NCBI GenBank assembly: GCA_023410535.1
Contig: JAEYPR010000036.1
Coordinates: 85,259 to 149,258, forward strand
Length of the DNA: 64,000 nucleotides
Source: Bacillota bacterium
GTDB lineage: Bacteria > Bacillota > UBA4882 > UBA8346
Direction of reading: 5' to 3'
Numbering within the stretch: the stretch's first letter is position 1; every line of letters begins with the position of its first letter. Shown one piece after another: positions 19,823 to 28,877 of this stretch. Below the pieces are notes generated by a model. That model made no database searches. It was not told where the DNA came from and saw only the letters and a program-made list of their open reading frames with translations. A program made the translations under genes and the position numbers.

Positions 19823-20737
19823 CTACCGGTTCAAGACGGCGCGAATTCCCTGGCTGATCTGTTCCCAGACGATTTCGGGCCGGTATAACCGTTCCACGCC
19901 TTCACGGCCTTCCCGGTTCAGCGCTAACTTATTTTCCAAAAATGCTTGATACAATTCGGTTAGAAACGGGATAGCCGTCGCGGCGGTTCGCGCTTGAAAC
20001 ACGCCGGTCAACGGATAACTCCAAACAACATACCGGGCTTGCGACAATGCTTCCAACACCATAAAGGACAGCCCGTCATGTTCGGTTAAACGAATTAAGG
20101 TTACAACCTCGCGATAAAGTTCGGCCATATTATTAACCCAGCCGATCGGGATGATATTGGCCGGCCAATGCGGTTTGGGTTCCGCGGAAGAAGCGGCCGC
20201 CGCCAAAAAGACGATCTCCGGAAAACTTTGGGCGATTTTAATCAGTTCGCGTTCGCCGTAAAAAACTTCTTTCCCTTGCGGAAGGTAGGTTAACGCCACA
20301 AATTTCGAAGGCATTTCAAATACTTTTTCCGGAAACGAAGCCGGGGTCAACGGAACAACTTTCGCGGTAATTCCCAAAGGGGCAAGTTCCGCGGCGGTCC
20401 ATTCCACTTCCGACCAGTGCTCGGCCTGTCGCACCATAAATGGTGAGAAACGGCGGTTCAAATTCGCTAGTTCCCGCATCTCCAAAATATCGGAACCAAC
20501 CCAATGAACAATGACTTTTTTACCGAGCATTAAGGCTAAATCAAAGAAACGGTTCGGGCGCAGGTCCCCGCCGATGAGGTAAATCGCCTCGGACCGGAGC
20601 AACTCAAAGTAACGGCGGAACGGATTGCGGGGTAAACCGACCAGCACGAATTCGGAATTCCGGCCCAATTCACGCAAGCGATTGACAAAGTAAGGATAAC
20701 CCATAATCAGAACCCGCGTCGGATTTTTTTTACGCAT
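19823..20737 (-). CDS. Glycosyltransferase-like protein of unknown specificity
   Basis: A 304-residue protein without a strong family signature. It has short hydrophobic strands and motifs in GT-B style order: ILIMGYPYFV-like start, YLIGGDLRPNRFFDLALMLG, VIVHWVGSDIL, a central stretch FVALTYLPQGKEVFYG, and a C-terminal EHDGLSFMVLEALSQARYVVWS that resembles the donor-site motif of GT4 enzymes. Its position between the flippase gene and glycosyltransferases supports a sugar-transfer role. It overlaps the flippase gene by eight bases. Confidence 0.6.
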   Translation of the reverse strand: MRKKNPTRVLIMGYPYFVNRLRELGRNSEFVLVGLPRNPFRRYFELLRSEAIYLIGGDLRPNRFFDLALMLGKKVIVHWVGSDILEMRELANLNRRFSPFMVRQAEHWSEVEWTAAELAPLGITAKVVPLTPASFPEKVFEMPSKFVALTYLPQGKEVFYGERELIKIAQSFPEIVFLAAAASSAEPKPHWPANIIPIGWVNNMAELYREVVTLIRLTEHDGLSFMVLEALSQARYVVWSYPLTGVFQARTAATAIPFLTELYQAFLENKLALNREGREGVERLYRPEIVWEQISQGIRAVLNR

Positions 20738-22052
20738 GTCCGTTCCACCTAAACTTTCGCATCAGATAGTTTTTGATCGTTTGCCACAACAGTTTGTAAT
20801 CTTCAATATCCGCTTGATTGATTAACAATACTTCACGGACGGAGAGACCGGTTTTCCGGCAAAAGATCGTAATCAGAACAATAATCGAGATAATATATGA
20901 AGTGGTGGTGGCCCATGCTCCACCAATCATCCCCACCCGGGGAATGAGCAAAATACTGACAAGAATATTAATCGACATCGAGATAAACGAAATCAGCAGG
21001 GAAAACTTGGGTTTCCCCAATTGATTGGCGAAAAAAGTTGAAAAGATTCCGGCTAATCCGTACGCCAATACACCGGGCAATAAAATTCGGAACGGTACGA
21101 TCGACGGACGGTACACTTCGCCGTAAATTACCGGCAACAACAGTTCGAAGGCGGCCCACATGAACAAACCGAGCATGACATTGATGAGCAAAGTATGCCG
21201 CGCCGCCCGGGCCGTCAAGCGGCTGGCCGCTTCATGTTCGACCATTCCGACCCGCGCGTAAATCGCCGTACCGATCGCGCTCGAAGTGAACCAGAGCATC
21301 TCGGCGCCGGAGACCGCAATCGAGTAAAACCCCAACCGCCGCGAGCCCAGAAACTTGGCCACTAAAAACATGTCAACCCGGTAATTCAGAAAGGTCACCA
21401 AGTTGATTAAGCCTAACTGCCATCCAAAGCCAAGCATTGCCCGAAGCAATTTCAGATTAAAACGCTCCCGGAACGGCGGCCACCAGATCCGGCGCGCAAT
21501 CCACATTCCACCCAAGACGGTCAGCGCCTGGGCCACGACCCAGCAGGCCAGCGTCCCCTGGACGCCCATCTTTAACAGGAAATAGCCGATCACCATTGAG
21601 CTTAACAAGATCAACCCGGAAATCAGACCCAGCCAGTTGACGGTGATCACCCGGTTCAACCCGAGCAACATGCCGCTGAGATTGGTCAAAGTCAAGGTAA
21701 ACGGGGCGCACAACGCGACGTACCAATAGATACTGCCACGATATTCCGGCATGATCAGCGTAAAGAGCCAGAAAGCCACGAGCGAAACGGCGGCCACCAG
21801 CCACGCATAGGTGTTGGCGGTATTGAAGGCCTCTTGCGGCGGACGTTTGAGCCGCGTAATCTGATAGGTGATGGCGCCGTTTAAATTGCCGAACACATTA
21901 GTATATAAGCTGCTGACCAACAAGACCAGCGAAAAATCGCCTTTACCGGCCGGTCCCAAGAACCGCGCCGTCATGACCCCCATGATAAAACCGGTCACCA
22001 ACGTGGCGATCCGGAAGAGATACGTACGGACGCTATCCGCAGCAATTCCCAT
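20730..22052 (-). CDS. Polysaccharide flippase (Wzx/MATE-like)
   Basis: Membrane protein of 440 residues with about 12-14 hydrophobic helices, of the polysaccharide biosynthesis/export family. The N-terminus TYLFRIATLVTGFIMGVMTARFLGPAGKGDFS is typical of the family: helix one, then an R-F-LGP-G turn. It should carry lipid-linked repeat units across the membrane for the Wzy-like protein. ATG 22052 is chosen because GAGG lies six bases upstream; an in-frame start at 22100 lies deep inside the previous gene. It overlaps that gene by 20 bases. Confidence 0.87.
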   Translation of the reverse strand: MGIAADSVRTYLFRIATLVTGFIMGVMTARFLGPAGKGDFSLVLLVSSLYTNVFGNLNGAITYQITRLKRPPQEAFNTANTYAWLVAAVSLVAFWLFTLIMPEYRGSIYWYVALCAPFTLTLTNLSGMLLGLNRVITVNWLGLISGLILLSSMVIGYFLLKMGVQGTLACWVVAQALTVLGGMWIARRIWWPPFRERFNLKLLRAMLGFGWQLGLINLVTFLNYRVDMFLVAKFLGSRRLGFYSIAVSGAEMLWFTSSAIGTAIYARVGMVEHEAASRLTARAARHTLLINVMLGLFMWAAFELLLPVIYGEVYRPSIVPFRILLPGVLAYGLAGIFSTFFANQLGKPKFSLLISFISMSINILVSILLIPRVGMIGGAWATTTSYIISIIVLITIFCRKTGLSVREVLLINQADIEDYKLLWQTIKNYLMRKFRWNGHA

Positions 22053-22647
22053 GAACATCCTCACTTTTTTGCAATCTTCGCAATTCGCGCGCCGGGACAC
22101 CGGCCACGACCATAAAATCCGGCACGTCGGCGGTGACCACGGCCCCTGCGGCGACCACTGCGCCGGTTCCCACCGTCACACCGGGTAAAACAGTGGCGCC
22201 GGCGCCGATCCAGCAGCCCCGATGTAAAACAATCGCGCCTTCGCGCCGGGGGATGAAGGATTGTAATAACCGGTCCCCGACATCGCCATGGGTAAGTAAC
22301 CGCGCTTGCGGCGCCAGCACAACTTCGGGACCGATCTCAATTGCCGCCGCCAAATCAAAAAAAACGCCCGGGCCGATATAAGCCCGTTCGCCGATGGTTA
22401 ACGCTTTTAGACTGTTGGGAACATTATCAAAAAACAACGCGGACTTGAAAACGGCGTCATGAGCGATTTGCGCTCCTAAACGGCGCAAAACATGGGGGTA
22501 ATAACGGGCCGGCGTCAAATGCAGGATCCGGATCCGTTCCTCCGCTCCCCAACAACGGTAACCCATCGCCAAGCGATAGGTCCACCCGTGCAACATCAAG
22601 CGGTCCCAAAAGTTTAAAAACCGCCGCATGATCCGCGCCACCCCCAT
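22033..22647 (-). CDS. Hexapeptide-repeat acyltransferase (WbbJ-like)
   Basis: Left-handed beta-helix acetyltransferase, 204 residues. Imperfect hexapeptides appear from about residue 75 (GERAYIGPGVFFD, IGPEVVLAPQARLLTH) and the coenzyme A end has GAGATVLPGVTVGTGAVVAAGAVVTADVPDFMVVAGVPAR in broken form. It probably O- or N-acetylates a sugar of the surface polymer. Start ATG 22647 forms TAATG with the stop of the upstream gene. Confidence 0.82.
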   Translation of the reverse strand: MGVARIMRRFLNFWDRLMLHGWTYRLAMGYRCWGAEERIRILHLTPARYYPHVLRRLGAQIAHDAVFKSALFFDNVPNSLKALTIGERAYIGPGVFFDLAAAIEIGPEVVLAPQARLLTHGDVGDRLLQSFIPRREGAIVLHRGCWIGAGATVLPGVTVGTGAVVAAGAVVTADVPDFMVVAGVPARELRRLQKSEDVHGNCCG

Positions 22648-23390
22648 TACGGCAATAACTCCTCATCGGGAACCGGGCGCAACGGTTTCGCCGGGACACC
22701 CAACACCACTTGACGCGCGGGCGCGTCTTTGGTCACGATCGAACCGGCCGCCACAAAACTTTCTTCGCCGATCACCACTCCTGGCAGCAGGATGGCATTC
22801 CCGCCGATTCGGGCGCCCCGTTTAATATGGGCCCCTTTTTTCAGGGCAAACCGTTTTTCGGTCCGGCCCATAAAGTTATCGTTGGTAGTGGTCACCATGG
22901 GCGCGATAAACACATGATCTTCCAATTCCATGGCGGCGGTAATATAGGCATTGGTTTGAATTTTGGTAAAATCGCCGATCTTGGTGTTGTTTTCAACCGC
23001 GACCCCCCGGCCAATTAAGACCGAATTGCCAATCCGGCAGTTTTCACGGACCGACGCCAAATCAGCCACCAAGCAACCTTCGCCGATCCGGGTCCCGGCA
23101 TACACCACGGCTGCCGTCCCAATCTGGCAGTTGACCCCGATCGTTAACGGTTGTAGTTCACCCGCCGCGGTGGTACTGGTCCGGGCCAATTGCGGTCGCT
23201 TACCCAACACCGCATGGTCGCCGACCACCGTATTGGCTCCGATCACGGTTCCCGGATGAATCACCACATGGTGTCCGATCACCACTCCCGCTTCCAGCAC
23301 CACCGACTCGGCGATGACGGTAAAATGGCCGACTTGAACATCATCAGCAACCTTCGCGCTAATATCGATCACCGTATTGATGGCGTTCAT
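22647..23390 (-). CDS. Hexapeptide-repeat N-acetyltransferase (WbpD-like)
   Basis: Left-handed beta-helix transferase of 247 residues with many hexapeptide units from residue 10 onward (VGHFTVIAESVVLEAGVVIG and similar). The segment TTTNDNFMGRTEKR before the last coils is typical of UDP-amino-sugar N-acetyltransferases such as WbpD. In the operon order it lies directly after the WbpB-like dehydrogenase, overlapping it by four bases. Inferred reaction: acetylation of the 3-amino group made by the aminotransferase. It is longer than WbpD, with about 50 extra residues of beta-helix at the N-terminus. Confidence 0.78.
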   Translation of the reverse strand: MNAINTVIDISAKVADDVQVGHFTVIAESVVLEAGVVIGHHVVIHPGTVIGANTVVGDHAVLGKRPQLARTSTTAAGELQPLTIGVNCQIGTAAVVYAGTRIGEGCLVADLASVRENCRIGNSVLIGRGVAVENNTKIGDFTKIQTNAYITAAMELEDHVFIAPMVTTTNDNFMGRTEKRFALKKGAHIKRGARIGGNAILLPGVVIGEESFVAAGSIVTKDAPARQVVLGVPAKPLRPVPDEELLP

Positions 23391-24502
23391 CCCGCAACCT
23401 CCAAATTCGTTCCTTTATGGCTGATTTTAGCGGTATAATCCTTCATCAGCTCCGGTAAAGAAGACGCTTTCTCAACCAGCGGCAGGCTGACCGGTTGATT
23501 GATAAGCGCCGAATGATAAATCGCCAGAATCATCTCAAGCCCCTTCCGGCCTTCTTCGCCGGGAATATCAAAGGGGGCGCCGGTTTCAATCGCGTTCATA
23601 AACCGTTGATATAATGTACGGTGACCAAACCCGTAAATATTCGGAGGGTTCTCGCCGCTAGTCCGGATGGTCTCCGCTTCATCGTCGTTTCCGTCGGCAA
23701 AACGCCACGTCTCGATCTTATTGATGGAGGTGCCGCCCAAAACGACCGTGCCGTGTTCACCGAAGATATTGAGCGTCTCTTCGAGATTCTTCGGATAAAC
23801 GGTTGAAGAGGCCTCGATCATTCCCAGGGCGCCGTTTTTGAATTGGATCATCCCCATTCCCAAATCCTCAACCTCAATCGGCTGCACTTGGGTGGCGATC
23901 TTGCCATAAACGGTGACGGCGTCGCCGAGCATCCAGAGGAGCAGATCGATATTGTGGATGGACTGGTTCATCAAAACCCCGCCGTCCTGTTCCCAGGTGC
24001 CGTGCCAGGAGTCTTGCTGAAAGTAATTGGCGTTACGGTACCAACGGATCGAAGCGACGCCGTGATTAATCCGGCCGAACCGTCCCGCTTCCAAAGCATC
24101 CCGCAATTTCCGGACGACTTGGTTATAGCGGTTTTGATGACAGACGCCTAAGTAAACGTGATTCCGTTGGCAGACCTCGATCAGCTTGTCCGCGTCCCGG
24201 AGCGACAAGGCCATTGGTTTTTCCACAATGACATGTTTCCCCGCTTCCGCCGCGGCAATTCCAATCTCGGCATGTTGCCCGCTGGAGGTGGCGATGGCGA
24301 CAATATCAACGTCAGGCCGTTCCAGCACTTTCCGGTAATCAGTGTAAACGTCGCCGCCATAGGTCTGACGGTACTGTTCCGCTTTTTCCGGAACGATATC
24401 GCAGACCGCTTTTAACTCGGCATTCTCCAGTTCAACAATGTTTCGGGCATGATTGGGGGCGATTCTGCCGCAGCCAATCAAACCAAAGCGAAATGTTCTC
24501 AC
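23387..24502 (-). CDS. Gfo/Idh/MocA oxidoreductase (WbpB-like)
   Basis: NAD-dependent dehydrogenase of 371 residues. The Rossmann motif GLIGCGRIAPNHARN is at residues 7-21, EKPMALS at about 95, and the substrate domain has YRNANYFQQDSWHGTW and GGVLMNQSIHNIDLL, both typical of the WbpB/WlbA group that oxidises C3 of UDP-GlcNAcA. Start is GTG 24502. It follows the UDP-sugar dehydrogenase gene and precedes the WbpD-like gene, which fits the pathway order. Confidence 0.87.
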   Translation of the reverse strand: MRTFRFGLIGCGRIAPNHARNIVELENAELKAVCDIVPEKAEQYRQTYGGDVYTDYRKVLERPDVDIVAIATSSGQHAEIGIAAAEAGKHVIVEKPMALSLRDADKLIEVCQRNHVYLGVCHQNRYNQVVRKLRDALEAGRFGRINHGVASIRWYRNANYFQQDSWHGTWEQDGGVLMNQSIHNIDLLLWMLGDAVTVYGKIATQVQPIEVEDLGMGMIQFKNGALGMIEASSTVYPKNLEETLNIFGEHGTVVLGGTSINKIETWRFADGNDDEAETIRTSGENPPNIYGFGHRTLYQRFMNAIETGAPFDIPGEEGRKGLEMILAIYHSALINQPVSLPLVEKASSLPELMKDYTAKISHKGTNLEVAG

Positions 24503-24557
24503 TGTCGCATCTCCTTATGGTCGGAATCAAAGTCCCACGTTTGGACAGATTGATAAG

Positions 24558-25901
24558 TTAGATATGAATAATGACGGCTTGCGGTTGATGCACTTTCCGG
24601 GTGGCGTTGCGCGTGTCAAAAACCAGTTTGGTATGAGCGCAGATCCATGGGTAATCATAGTCCGAATGGTCGGTGGTGATCAAAACCAGATCCGCCGCTT
24701 GCAACAGTTCCTTGGTCAACGGCGCCGAAATCATTTCGCGGCCGCCCGATTTGAAAATCGGGATATAGGGATCGTTGACGATCACCTCGGCCTGACGGGC
24801 TTTTAACAGATCGTAAATTTTAAGCGCCGGCGATTCCCGGGCATCGTCGATGTCCTTTTTATAAGCCAAGCCAAGCATCAATATCTTGGAGCCGTTTAAC
24901 GGCTTGCCGTACTGATTGAGGAAGGTCGCGGCTTTTTCAACCACGTACTCAGGCATGCTGTTATTGATCTCGCCGGCAATTTCGATCAGCCGGGTATGAT
25001 AATCATATTCACGCGCTTTCCAAGTCAGGTAGAACGGATCGATCGGAATGCAATGCCCGCCTAACCCCGGACCGGGATAAAACGGCATGAAGCCGTATGG
25101 TTTGGTTTTGGCGGCTTCAACCACTTCCCAGACATCGATTCCCATTTTATTGCAAAGGATCGCCATCTCGTTGGCTAAGGCAATATTGATATTCCGGAAA
25201 GTATTTTCCAGGATCTTCTCCATTTCCGCCACTTTCGGGCTGGAAACTTGGTGAATTTCCCCTTCTAACACCGCGGTGTAGAGTGCGGCGGCAATTTCAG
25301 TGCAACGTTGGGTAACCCCCCCGACAACTTTCGGGGTATTTTTCGTATGGTAATGCGCATTTCCGGGGTCAACCCGTTCCGGGGAAAACGCTAAAAAGAA
25401 ATCAACACCACATTGCAGCCCGGTTGCTTCCAGAATCGGCATGACCACTTCTTCGGTGGTCCCGGGATAGGTGGTGCTCTCTAACACGACTAACATATCG
25501 GGATGGAGGTATTCGGCAATTTGTTTGCTGGAGTTTACAACATAAGAAATGTCCGGTTGTTGGTATTTATCCAAGGGAGTGGGAACACAGATCGCGACTG
25601 CGTCAACCTTGGCAATCTGCGAGTAATCCGTGGTTGCAATTAACTTTTGGTCTGCGACCAAATCTTTTAAATCCTGATCGACCACATCGCCAATATAATT
25701 TTGACCTTGATTGACCATATCCACCCGTTTGGCTTGGACATCAAAACCGATCACTTGGTAACCGGCCTTGGCTTTTTCGACCGCCAACGGGAGTCCGACG
25801 TAACCTAAACCGACAACACCCAGGACCGCTGTTTTTTGTGATATTTTTTCCAACAAACTGATACCCGCGCCGGGTTGCCGAATTTCAACATTTTCGATCA
25901 T
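24558..25901 (-). CDS. UDP-N-acetylglucosamine 6-dehydrogenase (WbpA-like nucleotide sugar dehydrogenase)
   Basis: Oxidises C6 of a UDP-HexNAc to the uronic acid using NAD; 447 residues. Marks: VGLGYVGLPLAVEKAKAG at the N-terminus, AVAICVPTP, ESTTYPGTT, FSPERVDPG, the lysine/asparagine region EMEKILENTFRNINIAL, and the catalytic cysteine in GPGLGGHCIPIDPFY. It is the first gene of the operon. GGGAGG lies ten bases before ATG 25901. Its product would feed the WbpB-like enzyme next to it. Confidence 0.9.
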   Translation of the reverse strand: MIENVEIRQPGAGISLLEKISQKTAVLGVVGLGYVGLPLAVEKAKAGYQVIGFDVQAKRVDMVNQGQNYIGDVVDQDLKDLVADQKLIATTDYSQIAKVDAVAICVPTPLDKYQQPDISYVVNSSKQIAEYLHPDMLVVLESTTYPGTTEEVVMPILEATGLQCGVDFFLAFSPERVDPGNAHYHTKNTPKVVGGVTQRCTEIAAALYTAVLEGEIHQVSSPKVAEMEKILENTFRNINIALANEMAILCNKMGIDVWEVVEAAKTKPYGFMPFYPGPGLGGHCIPIDPFYLTWKAREYDYHTRLIEIAGEINNSMPEYVVEKAATFLNQYGKPLNGSKILMLGLAYKKDIDDARESPALKIYDLLKARQAEVIVNDPYIPIFKSGGREMISAPLTKELLQAADLVLITTDHSDYDYPWICAHTKLVFDTRNATRKVHQPQAVIIHI

Positions 25902-25929
25902 TGTTGAGGGTCCTCCCTACAATCGTAAA

Positions 25930-25953
25930 AGATGGGGGTTCGGCCCCCACCAC
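25930..25953 (-). promoter_or_regulatory. Hairpin in the leader of the polysaccharide operon
   Basis: Arms TGGGGG and CCCCCA around a five-base loop, followed on the minus strand by TCTTTT. It lies about 30 bases before the first start codon. It may be a weak attenuator; the T run is short, so a terminator role is uncertain. Confidence 0.4.
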
Positions 25954-26107
25954 CTATCAATTATATCTCATATCAATAATTTTGCAATCTCCTTCCTTTT
26001 AATTTTCGACAAGATTCACCGATATACGCTAAATATTGGGACGATTCTACGCCGGCTTCGGCGCAGTCCATTCAGTCACTCAACAAGTCCGTTTTGTGGA
26101 TAACTCG

Positions 26108-26440
26108 CTATTTTTGTGTCACTCCTTTTATTGCATCCTCGCTCAACGACTGCGCATCCTCGCTCAACGACTGCGCATCCTCGCTCAACGACTGCGCATC
26201 CTTGCTCAACGACTGCGCATCCTCGCTCAACGACTGTGCGTCCTTGCTCAACGACTGTGCGTCCTTGCTCAACGACTGTGCGTCCTTGCTCAATGACTGC
26301 GTATCCTTGCTCAACGACTGTGCGTCCTCGCTCAACGACTGTGCGTCTTTGCTTATCCCCGCAAAGCCGTAAACGACCTGGACATTATCCAAAGCTCCAA
26401 GTCTCCGTGGCGCTACGAAGCACGATCGAACCGGCTTCAT
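26108..26440 (-). CDS. Small heptapeptide-repeat protein of unknown function
   Basis: An open frame of 110 codons with GGAGG six bases before ATG 26440. Residues 1-28 are non-repetitive (MKPVRSCFVAPRRLGAL and following). Then come a partial unit and ten full heptapeptides of the form SLS[K/E]DAQ, ending in KGVTQK. Leucine and alanine fall at i and i+4, which could form a thin coiled coil. The repeat also leaves other frames open, so expression is not certain; the well-placed ribosome site and a non-repeat N-terminus favour this frame. No family is recognised. Confidence 0.45.
   Translation of the reverse strand: MKPVRSCFVAPRRLGALDNVQVVYGFAGISKDAQSLSEDAQSLSKDTQSLSKDAQSLSKDAQSLSKDAQSLSEDAQSLSKDAQSLSEDAQSLSEDAQSLSEDAIKGVTQK
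26132..26354. repeat. Tandem repeat, 21-bp unit, ten full copies
   Basis: Ten consecutive units of the type GCATCCTCGCTCAACGACT plus two bases, followed by a partial unit. Variation is mostly C/T and A/G transitions (CTCG/CTTG, GCAT/GTGCGT). Units are contiguous with no spacers, so this is not a CRISPR array. On the minus strand each unit encodes seven residues. Confidence 0.9.
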
Positions 26441-26466
26441 TGTATTCCTCCAATTTAAACAAAAGA

Positions 26467-26503
26467 AGTGTCGTCAACTACTGCGCAGTAGTTTTACGAC
26501 ACT
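26467..26503 (-). terminator. Terminator of the DPA/lysine operon
   Basis: Long near-perfect hairpin with outer arms AGTGTCGT/ACGACACT and inner arms AACTACTGC/GCAGTAGTT. On the minus strand it is followed by TTCTTTTGTTT, 54 bases after the dapA stop. Confidence 0.8.
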
Positions 26504-26556
26504 CCTAAAGTTATCTCTATTTCAGCGGTTCAAGCCCTGCGGGATTTGAGGAATCG

Positions 26557-27438
26557 TTATAACAATCCCAGATCAATTAAGACATTCCGCATCGTTTCCA
26601 GCTCTTTGGCGTCGGCTTCGACCAACGGCAGGCGGAGGCCGCCAACTTTAAACCCTAATATATTGCAGGCCGCCTTGACCATAATGGGATTGGTGTTGAT
26701 GAACAAAGCCCGGTTTAGCGGTCCAAGCTCGGAATTGATCCGGGCGGCGGTTGTAATGTCGCCGTGTAAATACGCATTAACCATCGATTGAATCTTACGG
26801 CCGACCAGATGGGCCGCCACACTGATGATGCCGGTGCCGCCGACGCCCAGCATCGGCAAGGTCAACGCATCATCCCCGCTGTAGAGGAGAAAATCATCGG
26901 GCGTCTTTTCAAAGATCTCACTGGCCTGAGCCAAACTGCCGGCTGATTCTTTCACGCCGACGATGTTTTCGACCTCCGCCAAGCGCGTCATGGTATCGAC
27001 GGCAATATTCACACCGGTGCGACCGGGAATATTATAAACAATCACCGGCAAAGCGGTTGCGGCGGCGATTGCTTTGAAGTGCCGGTACAAACCTTCCTGC
27101 GGCGGTTTGCTGTAATACGGGGCGACCAGCAGGAAGCCATCCACTCCGGTTTTCTCGGCTTCCTTGGTCAACTCAATACTCTCGTCGGTATTGTAGGAGC
27201 CCGTGCCGGCGATGACCGTTCCCTTGCTGCCGACCACTTCGACAACGGCGCGGAACAATTGCAATTTTTCCTGTTTGGAGAGAGTCGGGGATTCACCGGT
27301 GGTACCGGCGACCACTAAACCGTCCGAACCGGAATCGATCAAGCGGGCGGCTAATTCCTGGGCTGCTTGATAGTTGACTTGCAGATTTTGATCAAACGGC
27401 GTCACCATCGCCGTCAGTACTCTACCCAATTTTACCAT
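26557..27438 (-). CDS. dapA: 4-hydroxy-tetrahydrodipicolinate synthase
   Basis: Condenses aspartate semialdehyde with pyruvate, the entry step to lysine, diaminopimelate and dipicolinate. The 293 residues match the family. Marks: GTTGESPTLSKQEK, VAPYYSKPPQEGLYRHF with the catalytic tyrosine, YNIPGRTGVN, and the Schiff-base lysine in VGVKESAG. GGAGG precedes ATG 27438. Last gene of the operon, 14 bases after lysC. Confidence 0.95.
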   Translation of the reverse strand: MVKLGRVLTAMVTPFDQNLQVNYQAAQELAARLIDSGSDGLVVAGTTGESPTLSKQEKLQLFRAVVEVVGSKGTVIAGTGSYNTDESIELTKEAEKTGVDGFLLVAPYYSKPPQEGLYRHFKAIAAATALPVIVYNIPGRTGVNIAVDTMTRLAEVENIVGVKESAGSLAQASEIFEKTPDDFLLYSGDDALTLPMLGVGGTGIISVAAHLVGRKIQSMVNAYLHGDITTAARINSELGPLNRALFINTNPIMVKAACNILGFKVGGLRLPLVEADAKELETMRNVLIDLGLL

Positions 27439-27452
27439 TGCGGTTCCTCCTC

Positions 27453-28673
27453 TTACTCTCCTAGTTGGAACTCTTCATGAAGCGCTTGCAAAGCGTTGCA
27501 CATGTCTTCCCGCCGGACCAGGCAGGCGATGTTGATATGCGAATCGGTCGAATGATAAATCGCGATCTTGGCTTGCTGCAGCCCCCGGACCATCCGGGCC
27601 ATCACCCCGGGGACGCCGCGCATTCCCGAACCGACAATCGCCACTTTGGCAAAGCCTTTCTCAATCACATACCTAATCCCTAATTTGCCCAAAGCTTCGT
27701 TCGCCCGTTCTGCCAAATCTTCCTTGATGATGAAACCAATATTAAAAGGGGCCACTTGGATCATATCCACGCTGATTCCGGCGCCGGCCATGGTCTGGAA
27801 AACCTCCATCACCCTGCCGCTGGCGTTCATATCTTGATCCGATTCAAATTTAACCAATGCCATTTCGGAAATATGCGCCAATCCCGTCACCACTTTATCG
27901 CCCCGGATCTCAATATTCCCAATCGAGGTTCCGTCGGTTATCAGTGTTCCCAGATTATCGGAGAAGGTGGAACGGATCCGTAACGGCACCCGGCCTTCCA
28001 TCGCGATCTCGACCGCCCGCGGATGGACTACTTTCGCTCCTAAATGCGCCATTTCACAAACTTCATTGTAGGTCATCACCGAAAGCGGCTTGGCCTGCGG
28101 AACCAGGCGCGGATCTGCGGTCATCACGCCGTCGACATCGGTATAAATCTCGACCACTTCGGCATTGAGCGCCACACCCAACGCCGCGCCGGTGGTATCG
28201 CTGCCGCCCCGGCCCAAGGTGGTGATCTCCCCTTCCGGCGTCATTCCTTGAAATCCGGCGACTACCGCCACCCGGTTTTGCTCAAGACACCGCCAAAGGT
28301 TCTCCGGTTTGATCTCGGTAATGCGCGCGCTGCCGAAATGATGGTCGGTGTAAATCCCGGCTTGCCCTCCGGTAAAAGCCGAAGCTTCAATCCCGTGTTT
28401 TTTCAAGGTTTGAACCATGACTACGGTCGAAATATTCTCGCCACAGGTCATTAAGAGATCCAGTTCGCGTGACTTAACGTTTTTTAATACCCCTTTTGCC
28501 AATCCGATCAAGGTATCGGTGGCATACGGATCACCCGACCGTCCCATTGCCGAAACGACCACCACTACGCCGTAACCTTGGGTCAGTGCCTCTTGGACTT
28601 TTTTCACCACATGTTCCCGGCCTTCGGCGGTCGCAACGGAAGTCCCGCCAAATTTCTGAACGATTACCCGCAT
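27453..28673 (-). CDS. lysC: Aspartate kinase
   Basis: Phosphorylates aspartate at the head of the lysine/threonine/methionine pathway. The kinase domain starts VQKFGGTSVATAEGRE, with GRGGSDTTGAALG and YTDVDGVMTADPRLV further on. Two C-terminal ACT domains (ISVDMIQVAPFNIGFII; VAIVGSGMRGVPGVMARM) imply allosteric feedback. The start is ATG 28673 (MRVIVQKFG) with GAGAGGG upstream; a longer frame to 28745 adds unconserved residues. About 406 residues, as in B. subtilis aspartokinases. A 205-base gap lies between it and dpaB. Confidence 0.94.
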   Translation of the reverse strand: MRVIVQKFGGTSVATAEGREHVVKKVQEALTQGYGVVVVVSAMGRSGDPYATDTLIGLAKGVLKNVKSRELDLLMTCGENISTVVMVQTLKKHGIEASAFTGGQAGIYTDHHFGSARITEIKPENLWRCLEQNRVAVVAGFQGMTPEGEITTLGRGGSDTTGAALGVALNAEVVEIYTDVDGVMTADPRLVPQAKPLSVMTYNEVCEMAHLGAKVVHPRAVEIAMEGRVPLRIRSTFSDNLGTLITDGTSIGNIEIRGDKVVTGLAHISEMALVKFESDQDMNASGRVMEVFQTMAGAGISVDMIQVAPFNIGFIIKEDLAERANEALGKLGIRYVIEKGFAKVAIVGSGMRGVPGVMARMVRGLQQAKIAIYHSTDSHINIACLVRREDMCNALQALHEEFQLGE

Positions 28674-28877
28674 CTTGTTCCCTCTCTTTTGAGCAAATAT
28701 AAGCTCATTGTTATAATGACATTGATAAAGCCAATCTGTTTTCAAACGTAGCGTTCGAAATCAGCTTTGGCGTATTTTCCATAGTTGAATGGCTATTCAA
28801 TGGCTCAGTTTAACAGTACCACAATTTGCTCAATGGTTGAACGGCCACCTGTTGCAGTAATTTGACCCGATGCGGTC

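Noticed and set aside
26132..26354. CRISPR array
   Set aside because: Units are contiguous, 21 bases long and without unique spacers; no cas genes are near.
26036..26372. Plus-strand frames through the 21-bp repeat
   Set aside because: The repeat keeps all frames open. Only the minus-strand frame has a unique N-terminus with a well-placed ribosome site.
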